A DNA stretch of 14,449 nt. Origin: Lachnospiraceae bacterium UBA1258. GTDB lineage: Bacteria; Bacillota; Clostridia; Lachnospirales; Lachnospiraceae. Position 1 is the stretch's first letter; each line of letters starts with the position of its first letter. Shown piece by piece: positions 1-9,200 of the stretch. Made by a program: the position numbers and the translations under genes. The notes beneath the pieces are model-generated. The model worked only from the letters and a program-made list of their open reading frames with translations, did not search any database and was not told the DNA's origin. The stretch is taken from positions 1 through 14,449 of the forward strand of contig DBVS01000099.1 of assembly GCA_002308235.1 (NCBI GenBank), written 5' to 3'.

Positions 1-500
1 CCGCAGCACTTCTTATATTTCTTTCCCGAACCGCAGGGACAGGGATCGTTGGGATATACCTTTGCTTCCTTGCGTACGGTCTGAGATGCCTTTTGTTCCT
101 TGTAAAGGGCTTCCTGCTTTTCTTTGTCAAAGATGGCATCCCACTCTTCAAGGCCGTAGAGCCAGTCGGCGCCTGCGGCTACCATGTTCTTGTAAAGAAG
201 TTCCTTATCAAAGCCGAGATTGACTTCGGTATCGGCCTTCATGGTCTCGATGGGATTGGGCTCTTTAAGGGAATCGTTGATCCCGTCAAGGAAGCCCGTC
301 ATTATCATCTGGGTTACCTTAAACTTCTTCGCAAGGTCAGCAAGAGTACCTGTCACAACCTCATCGGGGTTGGCAAGAAGCTTCTTGTAAATGCCCTTTT
401 CTTTTTCAAAATAGTCGCTCCAAAGTGCCTTCAGTTCATCCTTGCCGGCAGTTTCGGAATAAGCGGTGGAACGCCACTTTTCAAGTAATGTCTGTGCCAT
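1..500 (-). CDS. SEC-C motif protein, 3' end cut by window edge
   Basis: The open frame starts at ATG 500 and is still open at base 1, giving 166 complete codons (MAQTLLEKWR...). A good ribosome binding site (AAGGAG, 6 bases before ATG) supports the start. The visible C-terminus is a SEC-C motif, PCPCGSGKKYKKCC (residues about 153-166), with zinc-ligand cysteines C154, C156, C165 and C166. This motif is known from the SecA C-terminal tail, where it binds zinc and helps contact SecB or ribosomes, and it occurs at the end of many small uncharacterised proteins. The preceding 150 residues are helical and charged, with no signal peptide or membrane segment, so a cytosolic protein is expected. Small proteins of this layout are common in Lachnospiraceae and have no established function. 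Since the SEC-C motif normally ends the protein, only a few residues are probably missing. The gene has its own promoter and is separate from the HAD gene upstream. Confidence 0.9.
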   Translation of the reverse strand, partial: MAQTLLEKWRSTAYSETAGKDELKALWSDYFEKEKGIYKKLLANPDEVVTGTLADLAKKFKVTQMIMTGFLDGINDSLKEPNPIETMKADTEVNLGFDKELLYKNMVAAGADWLYGLEEWDAIFDKEKQEALYKEQKASQTVRKEAKVYPNDPCPCGSGKKYKKCC

Positions 501-538
501 AAAATCTCCTTAGTCGAAAGACTTGTTATTACCCGCGT

Positions 539-567
539 AGTTTAGCACACCGGGGATTATTTTTCAA
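539..567 (-). promoter_or_regulatory. Sigma-A-type promoter for the SEC-C gene
   Basis: On the minus strand TTGAAA (562-567) is followed, after exactly 17 bases, by TAAACT (539-544). The -10 is preceded by TGC, giving an extended -10. Transcription should begin near 532, leaving a leader of about 30 nt before ATG 500. It lies in the 76-base gap after the HAD gene, so the SEC-C gene can be expressed independently of the long upstream operon. I see no convincing terminator for that operon in the gap. Confidence 0.65.
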
Positions 568-576
568 GTTTGCCCG

Positions 577-1440
577 TTAATCGTTTTTGTCTCTGAAGAA
601 TTTAAAGTCCGCAATGGTGTCTTTTCGGGTAAGTTTTCCAATTATCCAGATGTAGATCCATGCAAGTATCGGAAGTCCCAACGTAAGGCCCAAAGAAACC
701 TTTAACATGCTCCGGGCCGCATCCGTATTGATGAAGGCAAGCACCAGATTTGCAAGATACGCAAGGCCGATTATGATTACCGTGCACAAAGCAACGATCC
801 GCGTGCTCTTTTTATGCGACGACTTGAATTCACCCTTTTCGGCCTCGGTTATTTCCTTAATGGCGGCTTCCGCTTCCTTAAGACCCGTAAATACCACGCC
901 GTGGATGCCGATGTTGTTTGCGGCGTCGATGTTTCTTTGCATGTCATCAAAGAAAATGCACTCTTCGGGCTTTAAGGAGTACTTCTCCAAGAGGCGTTCA
1001 TATATTTCTTTTTCAGGTTTACATAACTTAACGTCGCAGCTTAAGATGTAACCATCAAGCAGAGGCAGAAAATCAAGGGCATCCGCACAATCATTGCAGG
1101 CCTTGTAGGACATGTTGGAAAGGCAGTAAACCTTATATCCCCTGCGCTGAAGGTCGATAATCCATCCCTTTGAATAACCGAACTGATGGAGCATGTCGTG
1201 GATGTCTTCAAAGACCTTGCGAAGTTCCGTTTCGACTCCCGGATCGTTTTCGATGAACATATCCAGAAGCTCATCATCGGACTTAACGCCCCTGTCCACT
1301 TCGTTCCAGTCTCCCGAAGCCACCGTGGCCTTAACCACTCTGTCGAAGGCCTCTCCTTCGATTCCGAGGCCGTGGAAGTATTCTTTCCAGTCAAAGCCCA
1401 CCAGCACGTTACCGATGTCAAAAATAATGTTTTTAATCAT
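577..1440 (-). CDS. HAD-family (YihX-like) phosphatase with C-terminal membrane hairpin
   Basis: 287 aa. Residues 1-200 form a HAD subfamily IA hydrolase with all four motifs: motif I FDIGNVLVGFD (nucleophile D8; the D-x-G-N form typical of the YihX branch), motif II LSN (S108), motif III CKPEK (K141), and motif IV FFDDMQRN (D165, D166). Such enzymes dephosphorylate small phosphometabolites such as sugar phosphates; the substrate cannot be read from the sequence. After a basic linker (KSSHKKSTR, about 206-214) come two hydrophobic stretches, about 214-237 and 246-268. They should form a membrane hairpin that holds the catalytic domain in the cytosol. This tail is unusual, since HAD-IA phosphatases are normally soluble and of 200-230 aa. 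The gene starts 18 bases after the purB stop with an AAGGG site upstream, so it is probably the last gene of the long operon. The HAD assignment is firm; the function of the tail is inferred. Confidence 0.9.
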   Translation of the reverse strand: MIKNIIFDIGNVLVGFDWKEYFHGLGIEGEAFDRVVKATVASGDWNEVDRGVKSDDELLDMFIENDPGVETELRKVFEDIHDMLHQFGYSKGWIIDLQRRGYKVYCLSNMSYKACNDCADALDFLPLLDGYILSCDVKLCKPEKEIYERLLEKYSLKPEECIFFDDMQRNIDAANNIGIHGVVFTGLKEAEAAIKEITEAEKGEFKSSHKKSTRIVALCTVIIIGLAYLANLVLAFINTDAARSMLKVSLGLTLGLPILAWIYIWIIGKLTRKDTIADFKFFRDKND

Positions 1441-1458
1441 TCCCCGATATCCCTTCCG

Positions 1459-2892
1459 TCACACTTTGATTTCTGCGCTTACACCGAGAAGATCTTTATT
1501 CTTTTCAAGAACAGGTTTAACAAAGTTCTTAAGATAAGCGTCACACTGGGTAACAGCTCTTCCCACGTATTTTGAAGGCTCCATAAGAAGCTTGAGTTCT
1601 TCCAAAGAAAGTCCGAAGGATTCGTCCTCCGAAATAAGCTCAAGAAGGTTATTGTCCTTTCCTTCAACCTTAACGTTCCTGCCGGCTTCCATGGAAAGAG
1701 TACGGATCTTTTCGTGAAGTTCCTGTCTGTCTCCGCCTGCTTTTACCGCATCCATCATGATGTTTTCGGTAGCCATGAAAGGAAGCTCGCTCATTAAGTG
1801 CTTGTTTATTACCTTCGGATATACCACCAGTCCGTCAACCACGTTCAAGCAAAGATCCAGTATCCCGTCAATGGCAAGGAACCCTTCGGGAATGGAAAGA
1901 CGTTTGTTTGCGGAGTCATCCAAAGTTCTTTCAAACCACTGGGTGGCACTGGTGATGGCGGGATTGAGCGCATCGATGATCACGTATCTTGAAAGAGATG
2001 CGATACGCTCGCTTCTCATGGGATTACGCTTATAAGCCATGGCGGAAGAACCGATCTGGCTCTTTTCAAAGGGCTCTTCAACCTCTTTTAAGTGCTGTAA
2101 CAAACGGATGTCGTTTGACATCTTGTGAGCGCTGGCCGCGATCCCTGCCAGGATGTTAAGGACTCTTGTATCCACCTTTCTTGAGTAGGTCTGTCCCGAT
2201 ACGGGGTAGCAGGCGGTAAATCCCATTTTCTTCGCGATCATGGGATCGATCTTATCGATCTTTTCTTCGTCTCCTTCGAAAAGTTCAAGGAAGGAAGCCT
2301 GGGTTCCGGTGGTTCCCTTGGAGCCCAAAAGTTTGAGGGTGGAAAGCACGTAATCAAGGTCCTCAAGGTCCATCATGAATTCCTGAGTCCAGAGAGTTGC
2401 GCGCTTTCCCACTGTTGTGGGCTGTGCGGGCTGGAAGTGGGTAAAAGCAAGGGTGGGAACACCTTTGTTCTCCTCAATGAAGGCTGCGAGCTTGGAAATA
2501 ACGTTGACCAGTTTCTTTCTTACAAGCTTTAAAGCCTCATTCATCACGATGATGTCCGTATTGTCGCCAACGTAGCAGCTGGTGGCGCCGAGATGGATAA
2601 TGCCCTTTGCCTTCGGACACTGAACGCCGTAAGCGTAAACATGGCTCATGACGTCATGTCTTACTTCCTTTTCACGGGCCTTCGCAACATCGTAATTTAT
2701 GTCTTCCGCGTGAGCCTTAAGCTCTTCGATCTGTTCGTCGGTAATATTGAGTCCAAGTTCCTTTTCGGTCTCTGCCAAAGCGATCCAGAGTTTTCTCCAG
2801 GTCTTGAATTTCATGTCGGGAGAAAAGATATACTGCATCTCCTTGCTTGCATAACGCTCCGATAAGGGGCTTTGATAAACATCTGTGGGCAT
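1459..2892 (-). CDS. purB: Adenylosuccinate lyase
   Basis: 477 aa, a complete member of the fumarase/aspartase superfamily. It catalyses two purine steps: SAICAR to AICAR plus fumarate, and adenylosuccinate to AMP plus fumarate. The superfamily signature GSSAMAYKRNP lies at about 281-291, with the catalytic-base serine at S282/S283. RHD (H79), TSCYVGDN (104-111) and THFQPAQPTT (151-160, with the general-acid histidine H152) match the other active-site blocks. The length and sequence resemble the longer human-like form rather than the roughly 430-aa Bacillus form. The start at ATG 2892 has an AAAGGAG site 7 bases upstream. The gene begins 12 bases after the membrane coiled-coil gene and has no visible promoter of its own, so it is probably co-transcribed with the uncharacterised block. 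That is an odd place for a housekeeping purine gene, which otherwise sits with pur genes or alone. Confidence 0.97.
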   Translation of the reverse strand: MPTDVYQSPLSERYASKEMQYIFSPDMKFKTWRKLWIALAETEKELGLNITDEQIEELKAHAEDINYDVAKAREKEVRHDVMSHVYAYGVQCPKAKGIIHLGATSCYVGDNTDIIVMNEALKLVRKKLVNVISKLAAFIEENKGVPTLAFTHFQPAQPTTVGKRATLWTQEFMMDLEDLDYVLSTLKLLGSKGTTGTQASFLELFEGDEEKIDKIDPMIAKKMGFTACYPVSGQTYSRKVDTRVLNILAGIAASAHKMSNDIRLLQHLKEVEEPFEKSQIGSSAMAYKRNPMRSERIASLSRYVIIDALNPAITSATQWFERTLDDSANKRLSIPEGFLAIDGILDLCLNVVDGLVVYPKVINKHLMSELPFMATENIMMDAVKAGGDRQELHEKIRTLSMEAGRNVKVEGKDNNLLELISEDESFGLSLEELKLLMEPSKYVGRAVTQCDAYLKNFVKPVLEKNKDLLGVSAEIKV

Positions 2893-2904
2893 TGCCGTTC
2901 TCCT

Positions 2905-4071
2905 TTATTTTTCGTATTGTTCCACGAGCCGCATCACTGAGTCCGCGTATTCGGGGTAATCCCTGATTATTCCTTTGATCTCGTCGCTTGCCTCCCGGGC
3001 AATCTGCTCGTTATATTCAAGACGCTTTCTTAACTTCTGGCGGCGTCCGATAAGTTTATGTCTGATCTCCACCATTTCCCTTGAATCATAGAGAGCATCC
3101 GTCTGGTGCATCCAAACGTCCGGATAACTGATATCCAGCTTACGAAGCAACCGTATGAGACGCGAAAGTTCATCCTCGTAAACCGCCTCGTTACGCTCGA
3201 AATTGCGGCGTTCTTCTTTTTCTTTTTTGTAGCGTTCCCAGAGGTCCTTTAATTCGGCCGCACCGGAAACGCCGTACTTGGTGTAAAGGTATTCCAAAAG
3301 ATTACGATTGTTAACATACCGTATTTTGACCTTATTTTCAAGAAGAATAAGTTCGTTTATGGTATTGTCCACCCGCTTCTTCTCGGAAATACGGTCCGTA
3401 TATCTGACATAGATCACCGTGACCGTGATGGCAAGGATGATTATGGTGATGTAATATCCGATGGCAACGTCGTACTTAAGGAAGGTCTGGATTGCCAGCA
3501 GAATGATGATAAGGACCACCGCAGCCGTCATGGCGATGGTTGCGACTCCCTTGGAGTTCTCTATGGAAGAACGTATCTCGCGACGCCTGTATTCATAGGC
3601 CGAGCGTTCTTTGTCAATGCGGTTAAGATCGCTTTTGACCTTGTCCCGGTAATCTTCCTCTTTGGTAAGCTTGCCGATTCCCTCCTCAGCTTCGCTTTCC
3701 ATGAGTTCCATGGCGGAATACTCTTCGTCGGTCATAAGGCTGGGCTTCAAAACATAATCGTCATGGGTGCGGCGAAGGTCGTGAATGTGCCTGGCGATGC
3801 TTTCGATCTGGGCCTTGGCGTCCCCTTCAAGGGCCTCGATATCCTCCATGTCGGTAAGATATGAAGTCACCAGGGCATACTCCGCGTTGATCCTGTCAAG
3901 CTCGGAGGAAGCCTCCCTCATCTGCTCAAGGCAGTTCACCACAAACCGCTGTCTCACGGACGGGTCCTTCATGTTAAGGGAATTCTTCTCGCTTTGGACA
4001 CGGTCCCATTCGGCGGTATATTCTTCTTCGTCTTTTTTACGTTTTCCGAAAAGCTTCTTCCAAAATCCCAT
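2905..4071 (-). CDS. Membrane-anchored coiled-coil protein, unknown function
   Basis: 388 aa from ATG 4071. The frame stays open to 4170, but the upstream extension would overlap the TPR gene by 86 bases, and the N-terminus MGFWKKLFGKRKK (basic and aromatic, membrane-binding in character) is a natural start. Its Shine-Dalgarno is weak (GCGGG; AAGGAG lies 18 bases away), so translational coupling to the TPR gene 13 bases upstream is plausible. Residues about 40-170 are highly charged and helical, probably coiled coil. Two adjacent membrane helices follow (about 175-197 and 202-223) with a short turn between them, and then a second charged coiled-coil region to the C-terminus. Both long arms should therefore lie in the cytosol with only a hairpin in the membrane. 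I recognise no catalytic motif and no named family. It could tether the preceding soluble proteins to the membrane, which is inference from operon position. Confidence 0.85.
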   Translation of the reverse strand: MGFWKKLFGKRKKDEEEYTAEWDRVQSEKNSLNMKDPSVRQRFVVNCLEQMREASSELDRINAEYALVTSYLTDMEDIEALEGDAKAQIESIARHIHDLRRTHDDYVLKPSLMTDEEYSAMELMESEAEEGIGKLTKEEDYRDKVKSDLNRIDKERSAYEYRRREIRSSIENSKGVATIAMTAAVVLIIILLAIQTFLKYDVAIGYYITIIILAITVTVIYVRYTDRISEKKRVDNTINELILLENKVKIRYVNNRNLLEYLYTKYGVSGAAELKDLWERYKKEKEERRNFERNEAVYEDELSRLIRLLRKLDISYPDVWMHQTDALYDSREMVEIRHKLIGRRQKLRKRLEYNEQIAREASDEIKGIIRDYPEYADSVMRLVEQYEK

Positions 4072-4084
4072 TTTGCTTACCCGC

Positions 4085-4927
4085 TCAATCTCCTTCCAGA
4101 ACCACGTCCCTGTAGTCGGCCTTAAGTCTCTCGGCCATACGTCCGATCTCCTCGTAGTATAGGGATGCATTACCGGAATCCTTCAGTTCCATGAGAGCCT
4201 GCATGCTCTTGGCTCTCTCAGTGTTTTCAAAGCCCTTCTTGATCTCCTCATACTCGCTTTCGAGGCGGATGCTCATCTTGTAGGCTTCATCTTCCGAAGC
4301 GATGAGTTTTATGTATTCGTCATCGGAAAGTTTTAAGCGCATTGCGGCAAGATAGTGCTTGTATGCGGTTTCGTTGTTATCGATGGCATAGGCGGTTTTG
4401 AAGCATTCCGCCGCCTTGTCAGTCAAATAGAGCGCCATATAGGCAACGCCCATGTTGTTGTAGATCTTGCTCTTAAGTTCGGTCTCATCCTCGGAAAGGG
4501 CTGCAATAACCCGTTCATACTCCTTGCAGGCCAGGATATAATGGCGGTTTTCCAGAAGAAAATCGGCCTTCGCCTTCCACTTTTCAAAAACACTCATGGA
4601 AATGTTCATGCGAAGGATGCTCTCGGCCTTCTCGATCTCGTCCCGTCCGTAATAACCCGTGTATTCAAGGATCGTTCCCACAAAGGACACGGCCTGGGCA
4701 TTCTGGTTCACCAGAGGATACAAGCCTGCTGCCAGGTCCGTAAGCCCACATTCCTTGTAGATCCAATCGGCAAGGTCCTTGCTGACGATATCGTTATCAA
4801 TCAAAAAGGCGTTCTCGTAAAGAGCGTAGCAAAGCTCCTCTATGGAGTAGATGTTTGTATATATCTTTTCGAAGTAATACGGCTTTTCCGCCTGTTTTCC
4901 GACACAGGCAAGCACCTGAGGGGTCAT
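4085..4927 (-). CDS. TPR-repeat protein, unknown function
   Basis: 280 aa. ATG 4927 is chosen because it overlaps the stop of the preceding gene as ATGA and has GAGGTGAT 6 bases upstream; a start at 4948 would lack a site and increase the overlap. The N-terminal 100 residues (LACVGKQAEKPYYFEKI...YSIEELCYALYENAFLID) form a distinctive helical domain that I recall from similar Lachnospiraceae proteins. Two TPR-like helical pairs follow at about 114-147 (KADFLLENRHYILACKEYER) and 153-185 (NNMGVAYMALYLTDKAAECF); the latter fits the TPR consensus well. The last 75 residues are a charged, probably coiled helix. There is no signal peptide or membrane segment, so it should be cytosolic. TPRs bind proteins, so it may be an adaptor between the Hsp70-fold protein and the membrane coiled-coil protein. 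No enzymatic motif is visible. Confidence 0.88.
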   Translation of the reverse strand: MTPQVLACVGKQAEKPYYFEKIYTNIYSIEELCYALYENAFLIDNDIVSKDLADWIYKECGLTDLAAGLYPLVNQNAQAVSFVGTILEYTGYYGRDEIEKAESILRMNISMSVFEKWKAKADFLLENRHYILACKEYERVIAALSEDETELKSKIYNNMGVAYMALYLTDKAAECFKTAYAIDNNETAYKHYLAAMRLKLSDDEYIKLIASEDEAYKMSIRLESEYEEIKKGFENTERAKSMQALMELKDSGNASLYYEEIGRMAERLKADYRDVVLEGD

Positions 4928-4941
4928 ATGTTTATCACCTC
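4924..4941 (-). promoter_or_regulatory. Ribosome binding site and ATGA stop-start overlap
   Basis: On the minus strand GAGGTGAT (4934-4941) precedes ATG 4927-4925, whose last two bases are shared with the TGA stop (4926-4924) of the Hsp70-fold gene. The overlap fixes the TPR gene start and implies translational coupling, which usually keeps subunits of one assembly in a set ratio. Confidence 0.8.
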
Positions 4942-6225
4942 GTTCCATTCAAGGTTTGCCGCAGGGAACAGTTCTCCGAAGCCCAGGTCTTTTATCCGGA
5001 CCTCCATCTTGCTTTCGGACTGCATCTTTACGGTGATCGAAAGTCTGGTGGTCTTGGGCGGTCGTTTCGGAAGATCTCCCAATGTTATGTCAACCACTTC
5101 CGGATTTTTTCCGGTCATGGGGGTGACCACAAAGGACACCCTGTTTCCCTGATTGAGAATGAGGGTGCAGTCTTTCTTTGCCTCAAACCAGTTGGTTCCG
5201 GCATCAAGAAGCGGCAGGTATTCCGCTGTGCCGCGGTTTAATACGTTGATGCCCACGTTTGCCTTTAATCTGTCGTTTCCGAGGAAAACGTGGCTGTCGC
5301 TCAATATCGTGTGGTGTATCTTGTTCTTTGCCGCAAAACAGGCTCCCTTGGAAAACAGGTTGTTACCCTCGAAGGCACGCCCCTTCATACATAGAAACTT
5401 AAGGGATTCTTTGTATACGTCGCGGCTGAAATTTTCGCCGATAAAATAGACCGCCGACAGTATCCTGCCCTTAACAAGCTCCTCCACTATCTCCAAGAGC
5501 TTCGCATCCACTTCTTTGGCCTCGGCCGTGTCGGGAATAAAGGTCTTTGCATCCTTTATTCTGAAAGAGGAATAAGTAAAAGGATCGATAAGGGCCACCA
5601 CGGGGGTAGTCTTTCTGTTGCATTCGAATCTCAATGCCTTCAGATTTTCGCTGCAGAAATCAAGCAAAAGGACACTGTGATTCCAAAGTTCCGTAGGCTG
5701 GTAGATGTTGTAGTAATAAAAACTTTCCATGTGGCTCTGGAAGAAAACGTTGGTGGTGGTCAAATTAAGGGACGCAACCGCCTCCGCCAGCACCTTTGCC
5801 ATGTTGTTGTCAAGGGAATCCACGGTGATCATGAAGGAAGAGATCCTGTTTATGGGCTCCACCACGTTCAAAAGCGAAAGCACTCGTCGCATAAAGAGCG
5901 CGATAAGGGCAGAGGGTCTGTAATGCTCCGTTCCGAGAACGATCTCCTCCCCGGATGCGGCCTTTGAAAGAAGCTTGTCAACGTAGTATCCGTCGGCCTC
6001 GATGTTCTTTACCGCCTCAACGCCTGCGTACCACTGGTTAACCTCACGCCTTCTGAAAAGCGCAGTCGGAATAAGGTAGCTTGCGCCACCCTGAATCATG
6101 GAAAGGGTATCCACGTCCTCCCCGTCCACACGTCCGAAGCTGATCTGGGAATAGGTGTCCGTCAGATCGAAGCCCACGGCTATTTCTTTTCCGCCTGATT
6201 TTTTGATCTCGTTAATGTTGTCCAT
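4924..6225 (-). CDS. Degenerate Hsp70/actin-fold protein (DUF5716-like)
   Basis: 433 aa. It follows the landmarks of an Hsp70/actin-type ATPase in order: phosphate-1 loop IAVGFDLTDTYSQIS (15-29), an Hsp70-like SYLIPTALF (49-57) and WYAGVEA (65-71), phosphate-2 strand SVLLLDFCSENLKALRF (184-200), adenosine loop VYFIGENFSRDV (259-270), and the closing FSKGACFAAK (291-300). The glycine-rich cores are lost: the usual DLGGGT is DFCSEN, and the usual GGS-R adenosine loop is GENFSR. Nucleotide binding or hydrolysis is therefore doubtful. Residues about 310-433 are beta-rich and end in KDLGFGELF (412-420), which I recall as typical of DUF5716; the family name is from memory. ATG 6225 follows AGGCGG, and that site overlaps the TAG stop of the gene 8 bases upstream. 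No membrane segment is visible. It could be a pseudo-chaperone or an actin-like scaffold; its function is unknown. Confidence 0.85.
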   Translation of the reverse strand: MDNINEIKKSGGKEIAVGFDLTDTYSQISFGRVDGEDVDTLSMIQGGASYLIPTALFRRREVNQWYAGVEAVKNIEADGYYVDKLLSKAASGEEIVLGTEHYRPSALIALFMRRVLSLLNVVEPINRISSFMITVDSLDNNMAKVLAEAVASLNLTTTNVFFQSHMESFYYYNIYQPTELWNHSVLLLDFCSENLKALRFECNRKTTPVVALIDPFTYSSFRIKDAKTFIPDTAEAKEVDAKLLEIVEELVKGRILSAVYFIGENFSRDVYKESLKFLCMKGRAFEGNNLFSKGACFAAKNKIHHTILSDSHVFLGNDRLKANVGINVLNRGTAEYLPLLDAGTNWFEAKKDCTLILNQGNRVSFVVTPMTGKNPEVVDITLGDLPKRPPKTTRLSITVKMQSESKMEVRIKDLGFGELFPAANLEWNEVINI

Positions 6226-6233
6226 TGTACCGC

Positions 6234-9200
6234 CTATTGAAGCTTAAACAGTCTTTTTACTATATAGTCGTGTCTGTAATATTCCGTCAGAAGTTTATCC
6301 ACGGTATCGTAATCTCCGAGAGTTTTCGCGATGGCGATATCGTTGATCTCGTTGAATCTGCTGTCGGCGCTCTCCGCAATGTCGCTGTCCGAAATGTTGC
6401 CGCTTTCGGTAAGCAGTTCCTCGCTCTCGGTATTTTCCGTGATGTAATAAAGCAGATTCTCCCCAAAGAAAAGCACGAAGGTCTTAACATGGACGCCGCC
6501 GTACACATCGGGCATTTCTTCGGTCACGTACTCGCCGGGGTTATCCTCATCCGCTTCGATGATGTAATGGATAAATACCTGACGGCCGGGCTCGGTCTTG
6601 TATTCGATGACGGTCTTGTCCGAATAGCTTGCCAGTCTCGGTTCAAGGTTCCTGAAATCCTTAAAGAAGGACATGTAGATACCCTCATCCAGAAGCGCAT
6701 TTATGTAGCGTTTGATGATACCCGATACCGTGTCGTTTATTTCGTCGGTGTGCTCGGAATAATGCTTGATATAAGCAAGCTTGCACACGGTCTGCACAGG
6801 CTCTTCCGAAAGTTCTTCCTTCGTAAGTTCCTCAAAAACAAAGCTTTCCGTAACCTGCTCTTTTACGAAGGACTCAAAAGCGCACTCCGCAAGGAAGGCC
6901 GCCCTGATTTCGGAATTCGCACCGCCCTTGACGTACCGCCTGTAAATATCCATTCTTTCCGGAATGAAATATCCCGTATAAAGCATCTGTACCAGCATGT
7001 TCTCGCACATGTCGTAGAGGTCCAGTTCGAAATTCTCCGCAGCCTTAAAGAGTTTTCGCATGTCCCTTGTCATGCCGTGGTAGTAAGAAACCAGATACTT
7101 TAAGATTACCTCGTCGTATTTTCCCTTAAAGAACACGGAGGAGGCGATTCTGGTGACGGTATCGGATTCCGTATAATCGTCACGACTGATGAGCTTCGAA
7201 CACAACTTCAAAAGATCCTTTTTCTCGATCTTCTCTGTGCCGTATCTGGTAACCCAGTCGATGGCCTTGTCAAACATTCCGCGAAGCACCATGAACCTGA
7301 TAAGCAAAACTCTGGCATTCCTCGAAAGGCCTTCCGCCTCGGTGTTCTCCAGAAGTTCATCCAGTTCTCTGATGCGGTCGTTGTAGTAATAATAATCCAT
7401 GAGCTTTGCGCGAAGCTCGTCCCTGTAGTCGGGATCAACGGCTTCCGACATAAGGATATTCCGATAGCGTTCTTTGTTCTCGTCGCCCAGTTCCTCCGTC
7501 TCCGAATGAGACTCGCAGACATAGATATCAAAGCTCAGATTGTCCGTGACGGAAGGAATGATCATTCCCGCAAGTTTTCCGGGTACGATGAGCTTTTCAA
7601 GGTCGTAGGTCACGCTCTTTATATAGCGGTTTGACAGCCTGTCTTCAAAAAGCAGGGTGTACTCACGCCCGTAGATGGGCACATAAGCCACGCCGTTTTC
7701 GATGGGGTAAGCGCTCTCCACGGTTTCCCTGCCCCTGTAAAGAATGGCTCTTACGTATTTATCATCATTTACCTGAACCCTTTGAACAAAAAGAATGTCC
7801 GCAAGGGCTTTGCACATTTCTTCATCCAAAGTGAAATCGGGAAGCACGAAACGGTAGAGTTTCGCCAGGTCTCTGTTGATATGGCCCTTAAGCATCTCGT
7901 CGGTGACAAACCGCTCCATCCGGTCTCTGTAGTTTTCGTAGACCTCCGGCATCTCGTTCCTTTTGGTCATGACTCTGGCGTAAATGTAGGCCGTATGCTC
8001 CCAGTCAAGGCTGCATTCGTAAGAGAAATAGAGGAAGACCATCTTGGGGATGTCATACTCTTTGTTTATGTCGAGTGAGTTTACATAATATTCGTAAAGT
8101 TTGGTGATGCGAAGCTCCCTGAGGATTGCTTCACGGTACCAGACGTAGTATTCTTCTCCGGTCTTGTCGCCGTTTATAAGGATCTCGCAGATGGCACGGA
8201 CGGTATCGTCATCCGGCGAAACCTCGTAGCAGGTCTTAAGAATCTCGTATACGGGCTTCCTGAACTCTTTTTCTTTGGACGCAACGTAAACAAACTGTCC
8301 GGCGATCTCCGGGGTGATGAGATCGTTCTTTGCGGCGTAGCGCATGATTATGAGTTCAAAACGGCCAAGCTTGGTTAACATCGCAGGGTCTGCGGCGATC
8401 ACATTGAAGGCCTCGATGTATAAAAACGGCGTACACGCCTTAAGCTCCGTAACCTGGCGCTCGATAAAGAGCCACTTTTTCGAAGGGCTGATGGCATATT
8501 CTTCGGAAAGATAAAGCAGGATCCACGCAACCTCGGCGGCGGAAGGGTCCTTAAGGTATATATTCTCAACCTCTGCGGTAATGTCGTTTACGTAGTTTTC
8601 TTCCCGATTGTACAGGGTGGTAAGGTAAAGATAATAAGTCCAGGAAGTGGAGTTATAGCGCTTGTTTTCAAGGAATTCGACTTCAACCTGATCCAGGATC
8701 CACTTGGCCTCATTGAAGCGTTCCTCCATCATAAGGAGCTGTGCTTTATAAAGCCTTGCAACCGTCATCCTTTCGTTTATCGTAAGCATTCTGTCCACGA
8801 TCTGCTTGGATTCGGCCACCCAGCGGTCGAGGGTGATCTTTTTAAGCCTGAAGGCCTCAAAATAGGACATCAGGTCAAGTCTTAAATGCCAGAGTTCCAG
8901 ATATTTTGAGAAGTTCTGCTTGTCGACCTCGGCTTTGGTGACCATCACCTTAACCGAGAAAGAAGAATAAGGATTCTCGAAAACGATCTCTGCGTAGTTC
9001 GTACCCTCATGCAGTTTGGAGGAGTCCACGATAAAGCCGTAGTTTAAATAGTTTCCGAGGAAATCGTCGTCGGAGATCACGCTCTTTTGAAGCACGATAA
9101 AATCCGCATCGACGGAAACGTAGAGTTTGGTGTAGCCCCATCCGTTTCTGGTGATGTTTATGTACTCTTCGACCTCTCCCTCCGGCTCTCTTATCATGAC

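Noticed and set aside
501..576. Rho-independent terminator after the HAD gene
   Set aside because: Only a loose CGGG/CCCG pairing that overlaps the promoter is present, with no proper stem or T run after it.
4072..4170. A 33-codon N-terminal extension of the membrane coiled-coil gene
   Set aside because: It would overlap the end of the TPR gene by 86 bases, and the extension looks like out-of-frame translation of that gene.
4355..5152. A 265-codon plus-strand frame across the TPR/Hsp70-fold junction
   Set aside because: Its translation resembles no family, and it covers two well-supported minus-strand genes including their ATGA junction.
6720..6800. A possible transporter or CRISPR-like repeat array within the giant gene
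   Set aside because: There are no spaced direct repeats. The periodicity is at the protein level only (helical hairpins).
6225..7103. A 292-codon open frame on the plus strand
   Set aside because: It lies wholly opposite the giant repeat protein gene. It has no ribosome binding site, family resemblance or promoter, and long antisense frames are expected opposite high-content coding DNA of this codon use.
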